DNA from: Lutjanus erythropterus
Lineage: Eukaryota; Chordata; Actinopteri; Lutjaniformes; Lutjanidae
Length of the DNA: 64,000 nucleotides
Assembly: GCA_020091685.1 (NCBI GenBank)
Contig: CM034594.1
Location: forward strand, 42,605,250 to 42,669,249
Direction: 5' to 3'
Each line of letters opens with the position of its first letter. Positions within the stretch are counted from its first letter, which is position 1. The notes beneath the pieces are model-generated. The model did not search any database. It was not told the origin of the DNA and saw nothing but the letters and a program-made list of their open reading frames with translations. Shown in pieces: positions 12,113 to 22,954 of the stretch. A program made the translations under genes and the position numbers.

Positions 12113-12505
12113 TAAAGGGATAGTTCACCCAAAAGTGAAAGTTGAGATTCTCATGGCAGTTGAGGGTCAGGTTTATTTTGTTAGTCCACAAAACACTGCT
12201 GGAGTTTCACAAGAAAACAGTGATGCAGAATCTCCCAAACAATGGATGTGAATGGTGACTGCTCGTCTGGTGTAATCCAAGCCTCCTAAAGTCCTGACAT
12301 GCCGTCTGCACACCGTCACAACACACACCCAGCTCAGACAGTGTGCATGAACATGTGAACATGGCTCCAAGCTAAGGATCTACAGCAAAGATTCAGGCTA
12401 AAAAAACACGGTGTAAGTAACATTTTTTAGTCAACTTGGCATGTTGGGGTTTTGGGATACTTGTGTATTTATTCTGTTGTTTTTCATGTTTGAAAACTTA
12501 TCTAT
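12113..12505. mobile_element. Foldback element (GGGATAGTTCACCC family), copy A, right-truncated
   Basis: Begins TTAAAGGGATAGTTCACCCA at 12,112 and shares the order of blocks with the full copy at 25,446-25,983: GAATGGTGACTGCTCGTCTGG, AATCCAAGCCTCCTAAAG, GGCTCCAAGCTAAGGATC, TTCAGGCTAAAAA. It fades out near a CATGTTTGAAAACTTATC block and lacks the right TIR. This terminus is widespread in teleosts and is of the kind I associate with Angel-type miniature inverted-repeat elements. The family name is from memory. Confidence 0.75.
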
Positions 12506-13440
12506 AATTATATAAATTATATGGACGGATATATATTATATATAATTATGCATCTTACAGTTGTGGTGGCATTGCAGAAGGTGCTTCACCATCTGTTGCC
12601 TGGCAAAGATCTGCACTCCTCTACTAGTGACCTCTACTAGTTTTATCTTTTGTCGCGAGGCTTGTGTCTTTAGTCACAGGGATCCCGGTTTATTTTTGTT
12701 GCTCATTTGATTTTCAGGCTCCATAGTATGAGAGGTGAAAACAGTGCTACAATGTGATACAAAGGACGGGTTATTTTTCAGTAAATGAATAACAGATACT
12801 GACATGATGGCCTGCACTAACACTAAAGATTAGTGTAAAGACAGAACAAAAATAAGTGCTGAGATGCTCTCTGTAGCAGTCTTCTGTGGTGACCTACACT
12901 TTCTGTCTGCTCTCAGTTTCAAACACTTTCCACTGCTGGAGGTTTTACGGTGCCAGATTATCATGCTATGAATTCTTTCTGCAGTGGGAGATGATGTTGA
13001 ACTGCACACTGCTGTCTGTCAGAAACTCACTGCAGAACACATCAGTGACCTTGAGATGAACAGGAGCTCTAATTAGCTTAAGAGTCTTTTCAAATTCATA
13101 CTGCACTGACAGAAAACCGCAGCGTGTGTTTAATACGTCCTGCAGATGTTCCGAAGCCAGTATGGATACTGTCTTTGTCACGGAGGGCAAGGAGGAAGTG
13201 GGAGCTTCTTACTTTAGCCCAGGAAACCTAATACAAACCACACTGTTATTATCCCAGCTAACACGCAATGTGCCACTCTGCGGTGTTATCCCAGCCCGCT
13301 GCCTCCCCCTTACCCCTCCACCCCTCCACCCCCCTCCTGTTTAATTCCCCAACACTATACAGGGCAGAAACGCTGCAGTAATCCCAGGCTGAGGTGAGGA
13401 CTGCTGCTTCACACTGCTCTGGGTTCAGACAGTGGGTGGA
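12506..13440. other. Unique sequence
   Basis: No repeat or convincing gene is seen. A C-rich run at 13,300-13,338 (CCCCTTACCCCTCCACCCC) is low-complexity. Confidence 0.4.
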
Positions 13441-13449
13441 TTTATAAGG

Positions 13450-14160
13450 CCAATACTGACACTTTATGGGATGAGACAGCTAATAGTTGCTAATAAATGT
13501 TATTATCTGTCTACATTAAAAACATATAAAATAGCATTTGGACTTTGACTCTACAGCTCTCATATGTCTCCACTGAAACACAGCATAGCAATGTATAATA
13601 AGCATTATTACAGTAATAAGCAGTCAGAAATATTCATCATTCTTTATAACAATAGTCTAATCATAGCACATTGTAAAACATTTCATAATGACATAAGGTC
13701 AAGTATCATAATACCTCATCATTGCTGGTCTTTTTTTTTTGGAAAGGATCACAGTATATTATAATTCTCATATTTGTAAAGCTGTTTTATAATACATTAC
13801 ATATCATTATAATGCATTATAATGTGATTTAATGTATTGAAACTATTTTTGGGGGTAGACAATTACACTGGTTACATGTAAATGTACATTAATTAGTTGA
13901 CATCAAAAAGTGTTTCCAGTTGGTGTATTCAGTTCCTGTTATGGCCCATTAACAAATAAATTAATTTTACGAGTTTTTTGTTCTTGCAAACATTTAGTAA
14001 TTCAATCAGTGCTTTAAAATGATTTATGATCATAGTTATAAGGCAGTATGGATATTTATGAGTGCTTCCAACTATAATTATACACTGTTAGACACACAAA
14101 AGCATTTGAGTATATTTATAATGTATTATAGACATAGGCACCATTGAAAGTGCTACCTTA
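13450..14160. repeat. Possible non-autonomous element with TTATAATGCATTATAAT core
   Basis: AT-rich sequence ends with ACCATTGAAAGTGCTACC and begins near GACACTTTATGGGATG. It contains several ATAATACATTA, CATTATAATGCATTATAATG and GGTAGACAATTACA motifs. The terminus resembles the GGTAACACTTTA ends of dispersed fish repeats. The boundaries and class are uncertain. Confidence 0.4.
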
Positions 14161-14750
14161 CTATTTTATTTCAAGGCAATAGGGTTAGTTGGTGGCAGTG
14201 GTGTGGACAGGGTAAGGTGATTATGAAATGTTGCCGTTGCAGGAATAGGTTTGGAAGACTGGGGGCAGGCTGTATAATGTGGGGAAATACAATATCTATG
14301 CTGACATATGGCTATATAATATTGTCCTGCTACATGTACACAGTGTGTATGTTTGAAGGATGTAGTGGAGGCACTGAACAATGTTCAAAAAACAGACAAT
14401 CAATCATTATCAATGTTTCGACTTTATTCTCTAAATGCAAAATAAAATGGAAAAAATGTTTGATTTGTTTTTCTTCTATCTGGCATTAATACTGAAAGTT
14501 CGACTTTGTTCTCCACATTTCAACTTTTTCTCAAAATGCAAAATAAAACAAAACTCTTCCTCCTGGCATTGTTTTCCCTTATGCGTGTCCCTAATACTCT
14601 TCCGTAGAAAACAGCACAGGCTGTCATATACATCAGCAGATATAGTAGTCTAATTCTGCACTTTAATGTCTGTCTAGCACAGTCATGTATATACAGTATC
14701 AGCACACACACTGCGGTGCCGGGGTTTATCTGTAAGAATATGGGTCATCT
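14161..14750. other. AT-rich unique sequence
   Basis: No gene or repeat is recognised. Open frames on both strands between 14,166 and 14,711 overlap without protein-like features. A short local duplication of TTCGACTTT...CTCTAAATGCAAAATAAAA and TTCTCAAAATGCAAAATAAAA lies at 14,415-14,550. Confidence 0.4.
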
Positions 14751-15310
14751 GTAATGATATCATTTTTCCAGCCACGGCTCCAGGCAAGCAGAGACAAGTG
14801 CTGGAGCCGCTGAGACTGAGGCTCACCTCTCCTCTGCTCCTATTCGCCAACTCCTCGCCTCAATGCCAATGTGACACCCGGAAATCTTTTAGCAGGACTC
14901 GAGGGATCTCCAGCTAAATGCTGCTATGCTTTTTATCCAACAGTGACTCCTGAGCTTCATTTTTATTTGTCAATAAGTAAAATTTAATACCCTGCCTCCC
15001 TATTAACTCTGTTTCTTCCATCACAGCTTCCTTGCTTCTGACCAGCCACTTGCCCTCCCGGCTAGCCTTTTCGCCAACCCCAGCTAGCCCAGCTGGATCT
15101 GCACTGTTGCAGTGTTATTGTAGGCGATGTAAGCTGCTGAACACCCCAGTAAAGCCCTAAAGGCCCTTTCTAGTGCTGCCTAATCCACCTCATTGTGTGA
15201 CGCCTACCAGCTATTCAACAAGTCTTAACCTCTCACGCCCCCGACACAATCCCCCGGCGCTCTAATGTTGGGGATCTTTTCCTTTGGGGCTGATGTCACT
15301 AGGTAAAGTA
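14750..15310. promoter_or_regulatory. Candidate conserved noncoding block
   Basis: Repeat-free, moderately GC-rich sequence without coherent frames. Inspection finds dense short motifs of the kind found in enhancers, such as CAATGCCAATGTGACACC, GTGTGACGCCTACC and TAACCTCTCACGCCCCC. Assigned only on texture and contrast with the flanks. Confidence 0.25.
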
Positions 15311-15399
15311 ATATGGTTATTTACAAGGTGGTTTTGTCCGACGTGATGTGTAGATAATGCTGTTCTGGAGGGAGGCCAATGAAGAAATGGAAACTACTG

Positions 15400-15560
15400 T
15401 AGGCTTTGACTGATATGGGCTTTTAAAGGATGGCTGATCAGAGCCGGCTGATAAATATTTTCTGCTAATATATAGTGGCTTATCTTTAAAAGTGTCATTT
15501 CCAATGCCAAAAATTATCTGTATTTGAAATTTGAGAGCTGATAGCGGCATCTGAAATGTA
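15400..15560. repeat. Relic of a 'TTTGACTGATATGGGCTTTT' repeat
   Basis: Contains GGCTTTGACTGATATGGGCT, GAGCCGGCTGATAAATA and TTTGAGAGCTGATAG. The same wording recurs at 60,640-60,710 (CGGGCTTTGACCAATATGGG, GGCCGATACTGGTAGCTTTAG). It is probably a dispersed MITE with CCGATA-type motifs. Edges are not resolved. Confidence 0.35.
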
Positions 15561-15736
15561 AGTATTTGGATGTAGTAAGCAGTGCTTCCTCCAGAGCTTT
15601 ATCCTTGTCAGGAAAAAAACTCTCAAATGGCATTTTGACCAATATTAAATGTTCTTAATTAAAAAAAGCTTTGTCTCCAGACTATGGCTTGTGTATAGCT
15701 TAATCATGGAAGTTGGTTTATTGCTGGTGTTGACTC

Positions 15737-16705
15737 TGTACACTCTTAGAAACAGGGGTTCCAAAAGGGTTCTTCCTGAAGGGCTGATGTTCTGCCCAGA
15801 CCTATTCGTTTCTGAAGAACGTTTTTTTATAGATAGGGTTCATCAAGTGGAGAAAATCCTTCGACTATAACAAGTTTCTCAGTAGAACCGCCTGTTTGAG
15901 GTCTATATGAAAACCTTGTAATATGAAAATGTTCTTGGTAGAACCCCCCTGACTTCTTGTTAGGACCCTTTTTTGAATAAAGGGTTCTTTTTAGGGATTG
16001 TTGAAATCCGTGTCAAGGATTCTTTGTATTATAATAGAAAAGAGCTTTCTGCAGAACCTCCCAGGTGGGTTCTAGATGAAACTCTTAACAAATGCGTATA
16101 TTATTGCATCCTCAGGGTGAGTTCTTGTTAGCACCCTTATTAAGTGTTTGTCAAGGGTTCTTTGCAAGGATTGTTGAAATGAACTCTTTTGGGAAGGGTT
16201 CTTTGTAGCATAATATAAAAGGGTTCTTGGAGGAACCTCCTACATGGGTTCTGAACAAAATCCTTTGAATATAAAAAGGTTCTCGGTAGAATGCCTGCAG
16301 AGGAACTCTTTTGCCAGGGGTTCTTTGTACCATAATATAAAAAGATTCTTGGAAGAACCTCCTTAGTGGGTTCTGGACAAAGTTGGTGGAATATAAAAAT
16401 GTTCTGAGCAGAATGCCCTTTGTGAGTTCTTAGAAGGGCTCTGGATAGAAACCCCAGACAAGGTTTTCCATGGAACCAATTCATCATGGAAGGGTTCTCT
16501 ATAAAACCTTTTACAGGGGTTCGGGGTGAAACCTTTCACGGATGGTTCTAGTATAACCCTTTATGTGGGGTTCTGCATAGAACTCTCTGAAAGGGTTCCA
16601 AGTTTATAAAAGGGTCTATCAGGGAGCAAAAAAGGTTATCCTATGGGGACAAGCTGGAGAACCCTTTATGGTTCTTGTAAGGCACCTTTATTTCTAAGAG
16701 TGTAC
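15737..16705. mobile_element. TIR element (CACTCTTAGAAA) with internal tandem repeats
   Basis: Left end TACACTCTTAGAAACAGGGG, right end CCTTTATTTCTAAGAGTGTA: inverted termini of about 17-20 bp with few mismatches. The interior is built from imperfect units of roughly 75-130 bp containing GGGTTCTTTGTA, AATATAAAA, GGTTCTTGGAGGAACC and GGGTTCTGGACAAA. Most of the interior consists of short GGTTCT/AGAACC motifs that can pair with each other. Minus-strand frames across it reflect the repeat. It is non-autonomous and likely hAT-related by its termini; class uncertain. Confidence 0.7.
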
Positions 16706-17500
16706 AGCCACTGGGGCTGAAGCAGTGTTTTGGGACTACACCATTGGCCGGACTTCAAAAGAAAGTGCGAGTCAACGTGAGATACAGAGTCGAAAAAGCT
16801 ATCAGTAAAACAGCAGCAGATGCCACAGCTGGAGATAACGGGGGAGGTTTGTCAGGCCGGAGCTGGATTCAGGGAGGGAGGGAGGGAGGGAGGGGGGTTC
16901 TTGGCAGTGTCGAACAAGGAGGAAAATTTTGCTGTTTTTGGAGAGGCGTCCTCACACAATCCGACAGAGACACATATAACAACACAGCAGCAAGTTAATA
17001 CCTCATCAGCCAATCGGGAATACAGACGGACTGATCAGAAATGGTCCAGTCTGCACCCTCGGCTGTGAACAGGCCCTAATCCTCTTATACTCTCACACAA
17101 ACACACACAGACTCCAGCAAACACACTTTCATTTTCATACAAACACACAGGCTCAATCTAGCCTCAAATGCAAAGTACAACAAATATGTAGTTCCAGTAT
17201 ATAACACACTGTCACATCATCATTTTATACCTCTTAATCTTAGAGGAACATTCAGTCTTATTACAGCTTGTTTTATTTCCATAGCTTTGTCTATCATTCC
17301 TGTCAGTTTGGTTACTCACCAAAGTAACTGTGGTGATGTGGGAACATGGCAAGATCCCTGCAACTGAAATGATTTATTTTCAGCCAGATGCTAAATGATA
17401 ATCTGGTCAACTGAAAGCTGATGATTTCCCTGTTACGATGTCTGGCTTGCAACGTGTCACTTTTGCTCAAGAGTTGAATTTATTCACCCATTTATTTCTC
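16706..17500. other. Unique sequence with (GGGA)n
   Basis: The block 16,740-17,070 is CpG-containing, with overlapping open plus-strand frames but no splice-supported exon. A (GGGA)n tract lies at 16,871-16,893. The rest is unremarkable. Confidence 0.4.
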
Positions 17501-17507
17501 TACACAC

Positions 17508-17790
17508 TGTAAAAATCAAATGAGTTAGCAGAATGCAAAAACATTGAGGCAACCAGCTGCCACAATTTTCTTGCATTCTTAAAATCAAAAGTGAGAGGTT
17601 ATCAGAGCTTCAAGTCAATACTCAAGTCAATATAGTAATACTTTTTTAAAAATCTAACATTTGTGTTTCAGGTATCTTTTTAGAGACCTTTTCCATTATT
17701 AACTGAAAATTCTGAGTTTAATAAACACAAAAGAAAGGAAATTCTACTGGCACTCAACATTTTTAAGTTTGTAGAACCTCTAAACAAAAG
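17508..17790. repeat. CACTGTAAAAA repeat fragment, left end
   Basis: Starts CACTGTAAAAATCAAATGAG and includes GAGTTAGCAGAATGC, GAGGCAACCAGCTGCC and GAGTTTAATAAACACAAAAG. The copy at 30,470-30,910 is in the opposite orientation and ends TTTACAGTGTGCAG. This is a dispersed fish repeat with an AACTCAA-rich body. No coding content. Confidence 0.55.
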
Positions 17791-18190
17791 TCACGGTGTC
17801 ACTAGTTACCACAAATAATAATTAATTATTATTATTATATTGAAAAATTGATTTATTTTCCGTTTTTTAAAACAAAATTTTTGCATGCTTATTATTATTG
17901 CCATCTGTATTGCCTCTGTCATTCAAACAAAACTAAATCTCTAGATGTTATTATAATTAAAAAAAGAGAAATAATTCCAAGTAGGCTTTTAATGTTGGAT
18001 TGTTTTTATCGGGGTGAAAAATACCACATAATTAATGTAGACAATAGCTGTCCTTTTTGTTTTTGATTGCATTGCTATGCTGAACTTTTTATAGGCTTAG
18101 TGTAGCAGATTGATTCCACAAGCAAGTCAGTGCATCATTAGATGGTTTCAGAGAGTTACAAGGTTCTGTAAATGCACTGTGAGAAAAATA
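17791..18190. other. AT-rich unique sequence
   Basis: (AAT)n-like run at 17,812-17,840, otherwise featureless AT-rich DNA. Confidence 0.4.
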
Positions 18191-18194
18191 CAAC

Positions 18195-18428
18195 AATGTA
18201 TTGATATTAGAAAATGTACTTTGTAATTTGTACTTTTGAATACTTAAGTATTTTTGAAAGCATGTACTTTTGAATACTTAAGTATTTTGAAAAACAAGTA
18301 CTCTGGTACTTTAACTTGAGTAAAATTTTGACTGATCAGCTTTCACTTGTAGTTGAGTAATATTTGACCAGGAGTATCTATACTTTGACTCAAGTACTGG
18401 GGCTGAGTACTTTGTCCACCACTGGGTA
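18195..18428. mobile_element. TACTTTTACTTGAGTA-type element fragment
   Basis: Multiple GTACTTTTGAATACTTAAG and TTTGACTCAAGTACTG motifs; ends TACTTTGTCCACCACTGGG. The same motif family bounds the element at 31,990-32,880. The 30-bp block ATGTACTTTTGAATACTTAAGTATTTT is locally duplicated (about 18,228 and 18,263). Confidence 0.65.
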
Positions 18429-18948
18429 GGTCGAAAAGTCAGGTCTAAGCAAATCAAGTAATTTTTGTGCCTTTATTTTGACAGTCTACCTGGACATTGC
18501 ATATTTATTGCCGATAATCTGGCCGTGAGATATTGTTGAAAGTTTCAGAAAAAGCTAGGTAACATTCATTTATTTATTCCTGACAGAGAATGATTTTAAT
18601 TTATGTCTAGATCTTAGCCCCGACCTAACTATAATCTTAACCCTAACACAACCCTAATCTAGTAGTGAGGACTACGAGGACTAGCACCAGGAGCAACAAA
18701 TTTGTTTTGTTTTTTTTCTTTGAGAAGACATTTTGCACATACTGCACATAAGAAAACACACACACAGCTACATATAGAGAGCGCTTCCTGTGGCCCTGAC
18801 TGGCAGTGTGTCGGTGTGTGTCATGTGCATGTTGCGGTGAGACTAGACTCACCACTGAGAGGAAGGGATCAAAGAGAATACAAAGGAGCTCTTAATCAGA
18901 GGGTCTGTGCCAGCAGGGCTGGGTAGAGTCCCATCCATCAGCCTATCC

Positions 18949-18955
<7 letters not shown>
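18429..18955. other. Unique sequence
   Basis: No feature is supported. Opposed open frames at 18,643-18,926 lack domain features. Confidence 0.4.

Positions 18956-18987
<32 letters not shown>
18956..18987. repeat. (TC)n microsatellite
   Basis: About 15 TC dinucleotides, followed by imperfect CT-rich DNA up to 19,015. Confidence 0.9.
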
Positions 18988-18989
<2 letters not shown>

Positions 18990-19165
18990 CTCTGTCCCTC
19001 TCTCCCTCTGAGAAGCTGGGATGGGGGCAGTAACCCATAGCGATAGTATACTTATCCCAGCTGATTGTTTTTGTGTTTTAACTTTAATCTCACCGTCGGT
19101 CCCAGCTGGCTCTGATTAGTGCTCTCACGTCACATTCCAACCCCCAACAGTCTCACACACCACAC
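18990..19165. promoter_or_regulatory. Candidate conserved noncoding block
   Basis: Repeat-free block with CCATAGCGATAGTATAC, TTATCCCAGCTGATTG, CCCAGCTGGCTCTGATTAG and CTCTCACGTCACATTCC. It includes an E-box-like CAGCTG pair and a CRE-like CACGTCA. Inference from texture only. Confidence 0.22.
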
Positions 19166-19394
19166 TTACACTTAGACAGAAGTGCATACACACACGTGCC
19201 TATGTGAAAAATGATTCACATACGTATTAGTGTTGGAACAAATGTGGGCTCCTTCTGGCTGGTACCAGTATTTTTAAAATGGACACACCAACAGGCAGAG
19301 AACATTTGTTGATTTAGTCGCTGCTACTGAATAACCATGAAGTTTTTAACCTTTAGAATTAACAGAAAAATTAAATCACAAAATATAAATAAGA

Positions 19395-19520
19395 CTAAAA
19401 TATTACAGACTCTGACATTAATTTGATAGAAGCTTTTGTCCAAAGCAACTTATATTTTTCCAAGGCATACATTGGAGCAATATAGAGCACATGAAGAGCA
19501 GAAGCAAATCTCTTATTCTA
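19395..19520. repeat. Short dispersed repeat (GCTTTTGTCCAAAGCAACTTA)
   Basis: TAGAAGCTTTTGTCCAAAGC followed by AACTTATATTTTTCC is a degenerate form of a block found in many fish interspersed repeats. The ends are not clear. Confidence 0.35.
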
Positions 19521-19654
19521 TGTGTATATAATTACTACTAATGGCATATGGTGGACATTAAATACCTAGAATTTATGTATATGCATATACGTATGCATAT
19601 ATGTGGTCTGGTTGTATTGTCTTTGTCTTGATTTGATCTTATTTTTTTACACAG

Positions 19655-19905
19655 CCATAGCAAGGTGAAGCAGCATTTAGTTTCTATGCTCCCCAGCTGT
19701 GAAACAAACTTCCTGAATACCTGAGGGAGGCTGAAACTGTCAGCTCAGGGTGTAAAATATTACTGTTTACAGTAAAGCAGACACATAACCTCTTGTTAAG
19801 ATAATATCTGAGATATCTGAGTTATGTTTTAACTAACTATGTGAGTTGCCTTGTGTCTGAGTGGTGCTATATAATTAAAATTGCCTTGCCTTGCCAGTGC
19901 AAAGT
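19655..19905 (+). mobile_element. LINE 3' fragment with (CCTTG)n tail
   Basis: The block GCAAGGTGAAGCAGCATTTAG...TATGCTCCCCAGCTGTGAAAC...CTTCCTGAATACCTGAGGGAGGC reads like the degenerate end of a fish LINE reverse transcriptase frame ('AAFSFYAPxLWNxLPexLR' type). A 3' UTR follows, ending GGTGCTATATAATTAAAATTGCCTTGCCTTGCC. The terminal CCTTG repeat is typical of such tails. The coding part is broken by stops. The clade is not assigned. Confidence 0.55.
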
Positions 19906-19989
19906 GGGTTATGAATGTCAGGTGCATTCTATGACCTGAACTTTCTTTTCTTTTGTCCTGAATTGGCCCCTCCTCCATGACTCTCTAAT

Positions 19990-21030
19990 GAAATGCTTGG
20001 TGAACACAGATCTACCAACCAGACCAAGTCATTATTTTTATAGGCAAGTTCCAAGTCAAGTCCCAGGTCAAAACCGACAAGTCCCAAGTCCTAAAACATA
20101 TAATGCACTCTTCACAAAATTATAACAAATGAAGACTTTGCACACCTATTTGATAAAACAGGTGCGTAGGAGACGGACGAGTAGACCGATAAGTTGCAAA
20201 AGGACTCCCGCACAATGTCTAATTTGCAGTATAACATTTATTTGTGATGTTTCGGTACTACACCAGTGTTTCCCCAATCCTGGTCCTCAGACCTCACTGC
20301 CCTGCATGTTTTAGATGTTTCCCTGCTCAAACACAGATTCAGATGATCATCTCGTCATGAAACCTGACAGCCTGAAGCCTGATAACGAGCTGATCATGTG
20401 AATCAGGTGTGTTTGAGCAGGGAAACATCTAAAACATGCAGGACAGTGAGCTCTGAGGACCAGGATAGGATAGGATAGGAAACACTCTACACCTTCATCA
20501 GACAAATGAATGAAATTCCATTTTAACAACAATGGCTCGACTTACTGTTGTTGTTGTTTCTCTGCAATTTCTGGCCTGTACATTTTACATATAGTAATTT
20601 GTTTTTTTTGTTCACCACCTTGTAGTTTTTGTACATAAATGAATTTATATTTGGTATATGTTTTGCTAACTGGAGCTCAGTGATGTAGCAGAAGTTCTTC
20701 ATGGTTCTCTCCTGCAACTTGATTAGAAGCTGCTGGATTGGCTAAAAGAGGATCTGGGGAATTAAGCATCAACTTGCTGAGAATCAACAGCATTAATGTT
20801 AGCTGATTCAGCAAATTAAGGGAAATGAATTGATTTGTGGCACACTTTTTAAGTAGCATACCATGTAATCTTGGGGCTTGGGCATTCTCAAGTACTTTCA
20901 AGTCAAAAAGCTCAAGTCCAAGTGAAGTCATGAGTCTTTTTTGATTTGGTCAGGTACAGTTTAAAGTCATCAAATTCATGACTTGAGTCTGATTCCAAGT
21001 CATGTGACTTGAATCCATGCCTCTCCTACC
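19990..21030. mobile_element. CAAGTC-rich repeat split by a hairpin MITE
   Basis: The left block (20,035-20,100) has CCAAGTCAAGTCCCAGG and ACAAGTCCCAAGTCC. The right block (20,875-21,025) has CTCAAGTCCAAGTGAAGTCATG and ATTCCAAGTCATGTGACTTG. These are inverse or related sequences of a dispersed fish element ending in GACTTGAATCCATGCCTCTC. A separate foldback lies inside at 20,264-20,488. Boundaries are approximate. Confidence 0.5.
20264..20488. mobile_element. Foldback MITE (CATGTTTTAGATGTTTCCCTG hairpin)
   Basis: The left arm contains CCTGGTCCTCAGACC and CTGCATGTTTTAGATGTTTCCC. The right arm is its inverse, with GGGAAACATCTAAAACATGC and CTCTGAGGACCAGG. The whole can fold into one ~100-bp-arm hairpin. 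Near its right end a GATAG/GGATA run is expanded (20,463-20,481). Non-autonomous, no frame. Confidence 0.8.
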
Positions 21031-21725
21031 AACCTCACTAACATTTCTAACTGTGGTGAAACTTTTATTTGTGATGGTGCTACATAAAACAGCTTTGTCT
21101 CTACCTGCAGTGATGCTGGGTCTACTCATAGCAACCACATCTCCACCTGAAGCAAACTTATATATTAATGTGAAACGATGAGGTTTCTTCTTGCCTTTGA
21201 TGATTTCCTGGTATCTACAGCAATGATCAAAGCTAAAGCCAGGATTTTAGGAACTCTGCGGTCATAACTCGTCTTCCTAAGGTCATTAAGCCTCCTAAAT
21301 TTCCCCAAAACATTACCTTTTAAATATATTTTTCCTCATTTAGGTGAAATGCACACAATCAAATATCTAGAGCTGCCTATATCCCCAGTGTAAACTATTT
21401 TACCTCAATCCAAAGGTGGCAGGAGAAGAAAGAAAACTGTGCTATGGAAAGTATGACTAATGAATTTCTACCTAAACAGGAACTAATGATAAAAACCACT
21501 GGCTGCACTGTAGAAAACAGCAAGATCAAGTTTGGTCTGGGAGGGGTCTGCGGGAAATGTAAAGTACTACTCAAAGGCTACAACTTTCAGAATATCTCTA
21601 ACCACAAAAAGTGTAACATAACAAATATAGCTTTTTACGAGGGCCATTAATCAACTGCACTGGCGTGTTATAACTTAAGACACTGCGTTCAACCAATAAC
21701 ATATATAAAATAGCATTAATAATAA
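21031..21725. other. Unique sequence
   Basis: No gene or recognised repeat. The 68-residue frame at 21,444-21,650 has no splice support. Confidence 0.4.
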
Positions 21726-21729
21726 GGAC

Positions 21730-22800
21730 TTACAGATGTTTTCCACATGAAAGCATGTCAGCATCACTATGTGGGCCCTTGCTCTGCACAATCCTTAGAA
21801 AGCTGTTCAGTTGGACGACTGAGCGCACATTAGTGGGAAAGCTCATTAACATCTACCGGAGATCATCCTGATGGACTGTGAAAAGCCAGGCTTAACACAC
21901 CCTCCTGTGTAAAGGACAGCGCACATTAATGCGGCTGCAGACACACACACCGCGTACAGTGTATCAGGATGGATGGCATGTGCAGGGTCCAAATGGAGCC
22001 ACGTGCTGGATGTTGAAACCTCTCTCATTTTATGCACTGCTAAAAAAAACACTTGGGACTTGCCTGGGTCAGGCTCGCTGAATCACTCATTATTGTATTA
22101 ATTCATATTTGCAAGTTAAGAGGAAGCATTTTGAGTGAAAGCACTGGTGTGAAGGCTGCTTATCGCCGTCCTGGAATCTTCTCAACCGACAAACTCTTAG
22201 TCAACATGTTTTTTCCAACTAATCACAGAGGCAAAAGAGATGCTTAAAGCACCTTTAAAAACACGCTAACAGTGTCCAGCCCATGTACTGGCAAGTCCAC
22301 TGAGACTGCAGGACAGCCTCATGCTTGAACTCCACAGGGTAAACCACAGCTAGCAGCTAGTGCCATGAATCATGATAGTCAACAGGTTGCGTGATTAAGG
22401 AACAAATGAAAAAGAAAGTAAGTGATTCATGGGTCTAATTCTGGCCATTGAGTGGGGACTTTCTCTTCGTCTTCTCTGACCGTATATTCTAAGCTACACC
22501 AGCTCCATATACACAGCTGACCACAACTTTCCCAGCGGCTGCTCATTAGAGTGTGTTATAAGGGGTGCCAACAACAGGCTGGGACACTCCTGACACTCTA
22601 TGTGGGCCGCTTTGAATTAGGCCCCTAATGAAAACCTAGTGGTGACCCAGGATTTGACTGGCTACTTACTCAGAGCAGACTGACAGCCGCCTCACCCCTG
22701 GACACAGTATGGGACTGCTTTTATAGGCCGACTGTTTCTCTTAGACATGGGCCAAAGAGAGCACCAACAGACCCAGACTGCCTGATCAAATGAGTAACAT
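21730..22800. promoter_or_regulatory. Candidate conserved noncoding region
   Basis: About 1 kb without transposons or microsatellites in an otherwise repeat-dense window. Contains GACTGAGCGCACATTAGTGG, AGCTCATTAACATCTACC, GCTGCTCATTAGAGTG and TTTGAATTAGGCCCCTAATG, i.e. several ATTA cores. On the minus strand TATAAAAG (22,718-22,725) lies about 50 bp upstream of a donor-like CTGA|gtaagt at 22,670; I regard this as probable coincidence. Conservation is untested. Confidence 0.28.
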
Positions 22801-22954
22801 AAACAGCAAACATGGAAAAAATATTGTATTGAGTGTTTTCAGCTGAGTTTGTACACGTACAACTGATTGAAACTAATTTAAATGTGGATTAGATCATTTA
22901 AAGACTATGTGAAGGCAAGAAAACTACAGTTTACTACAACTTTGGTTTTATTTC

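Noticed and set aside
22670-22725. Minus-strand TATAAAAG followed by a gtaagt donor
   Set aside because: The implied first exon would be only about 20 nt. It is most likely coincidence.
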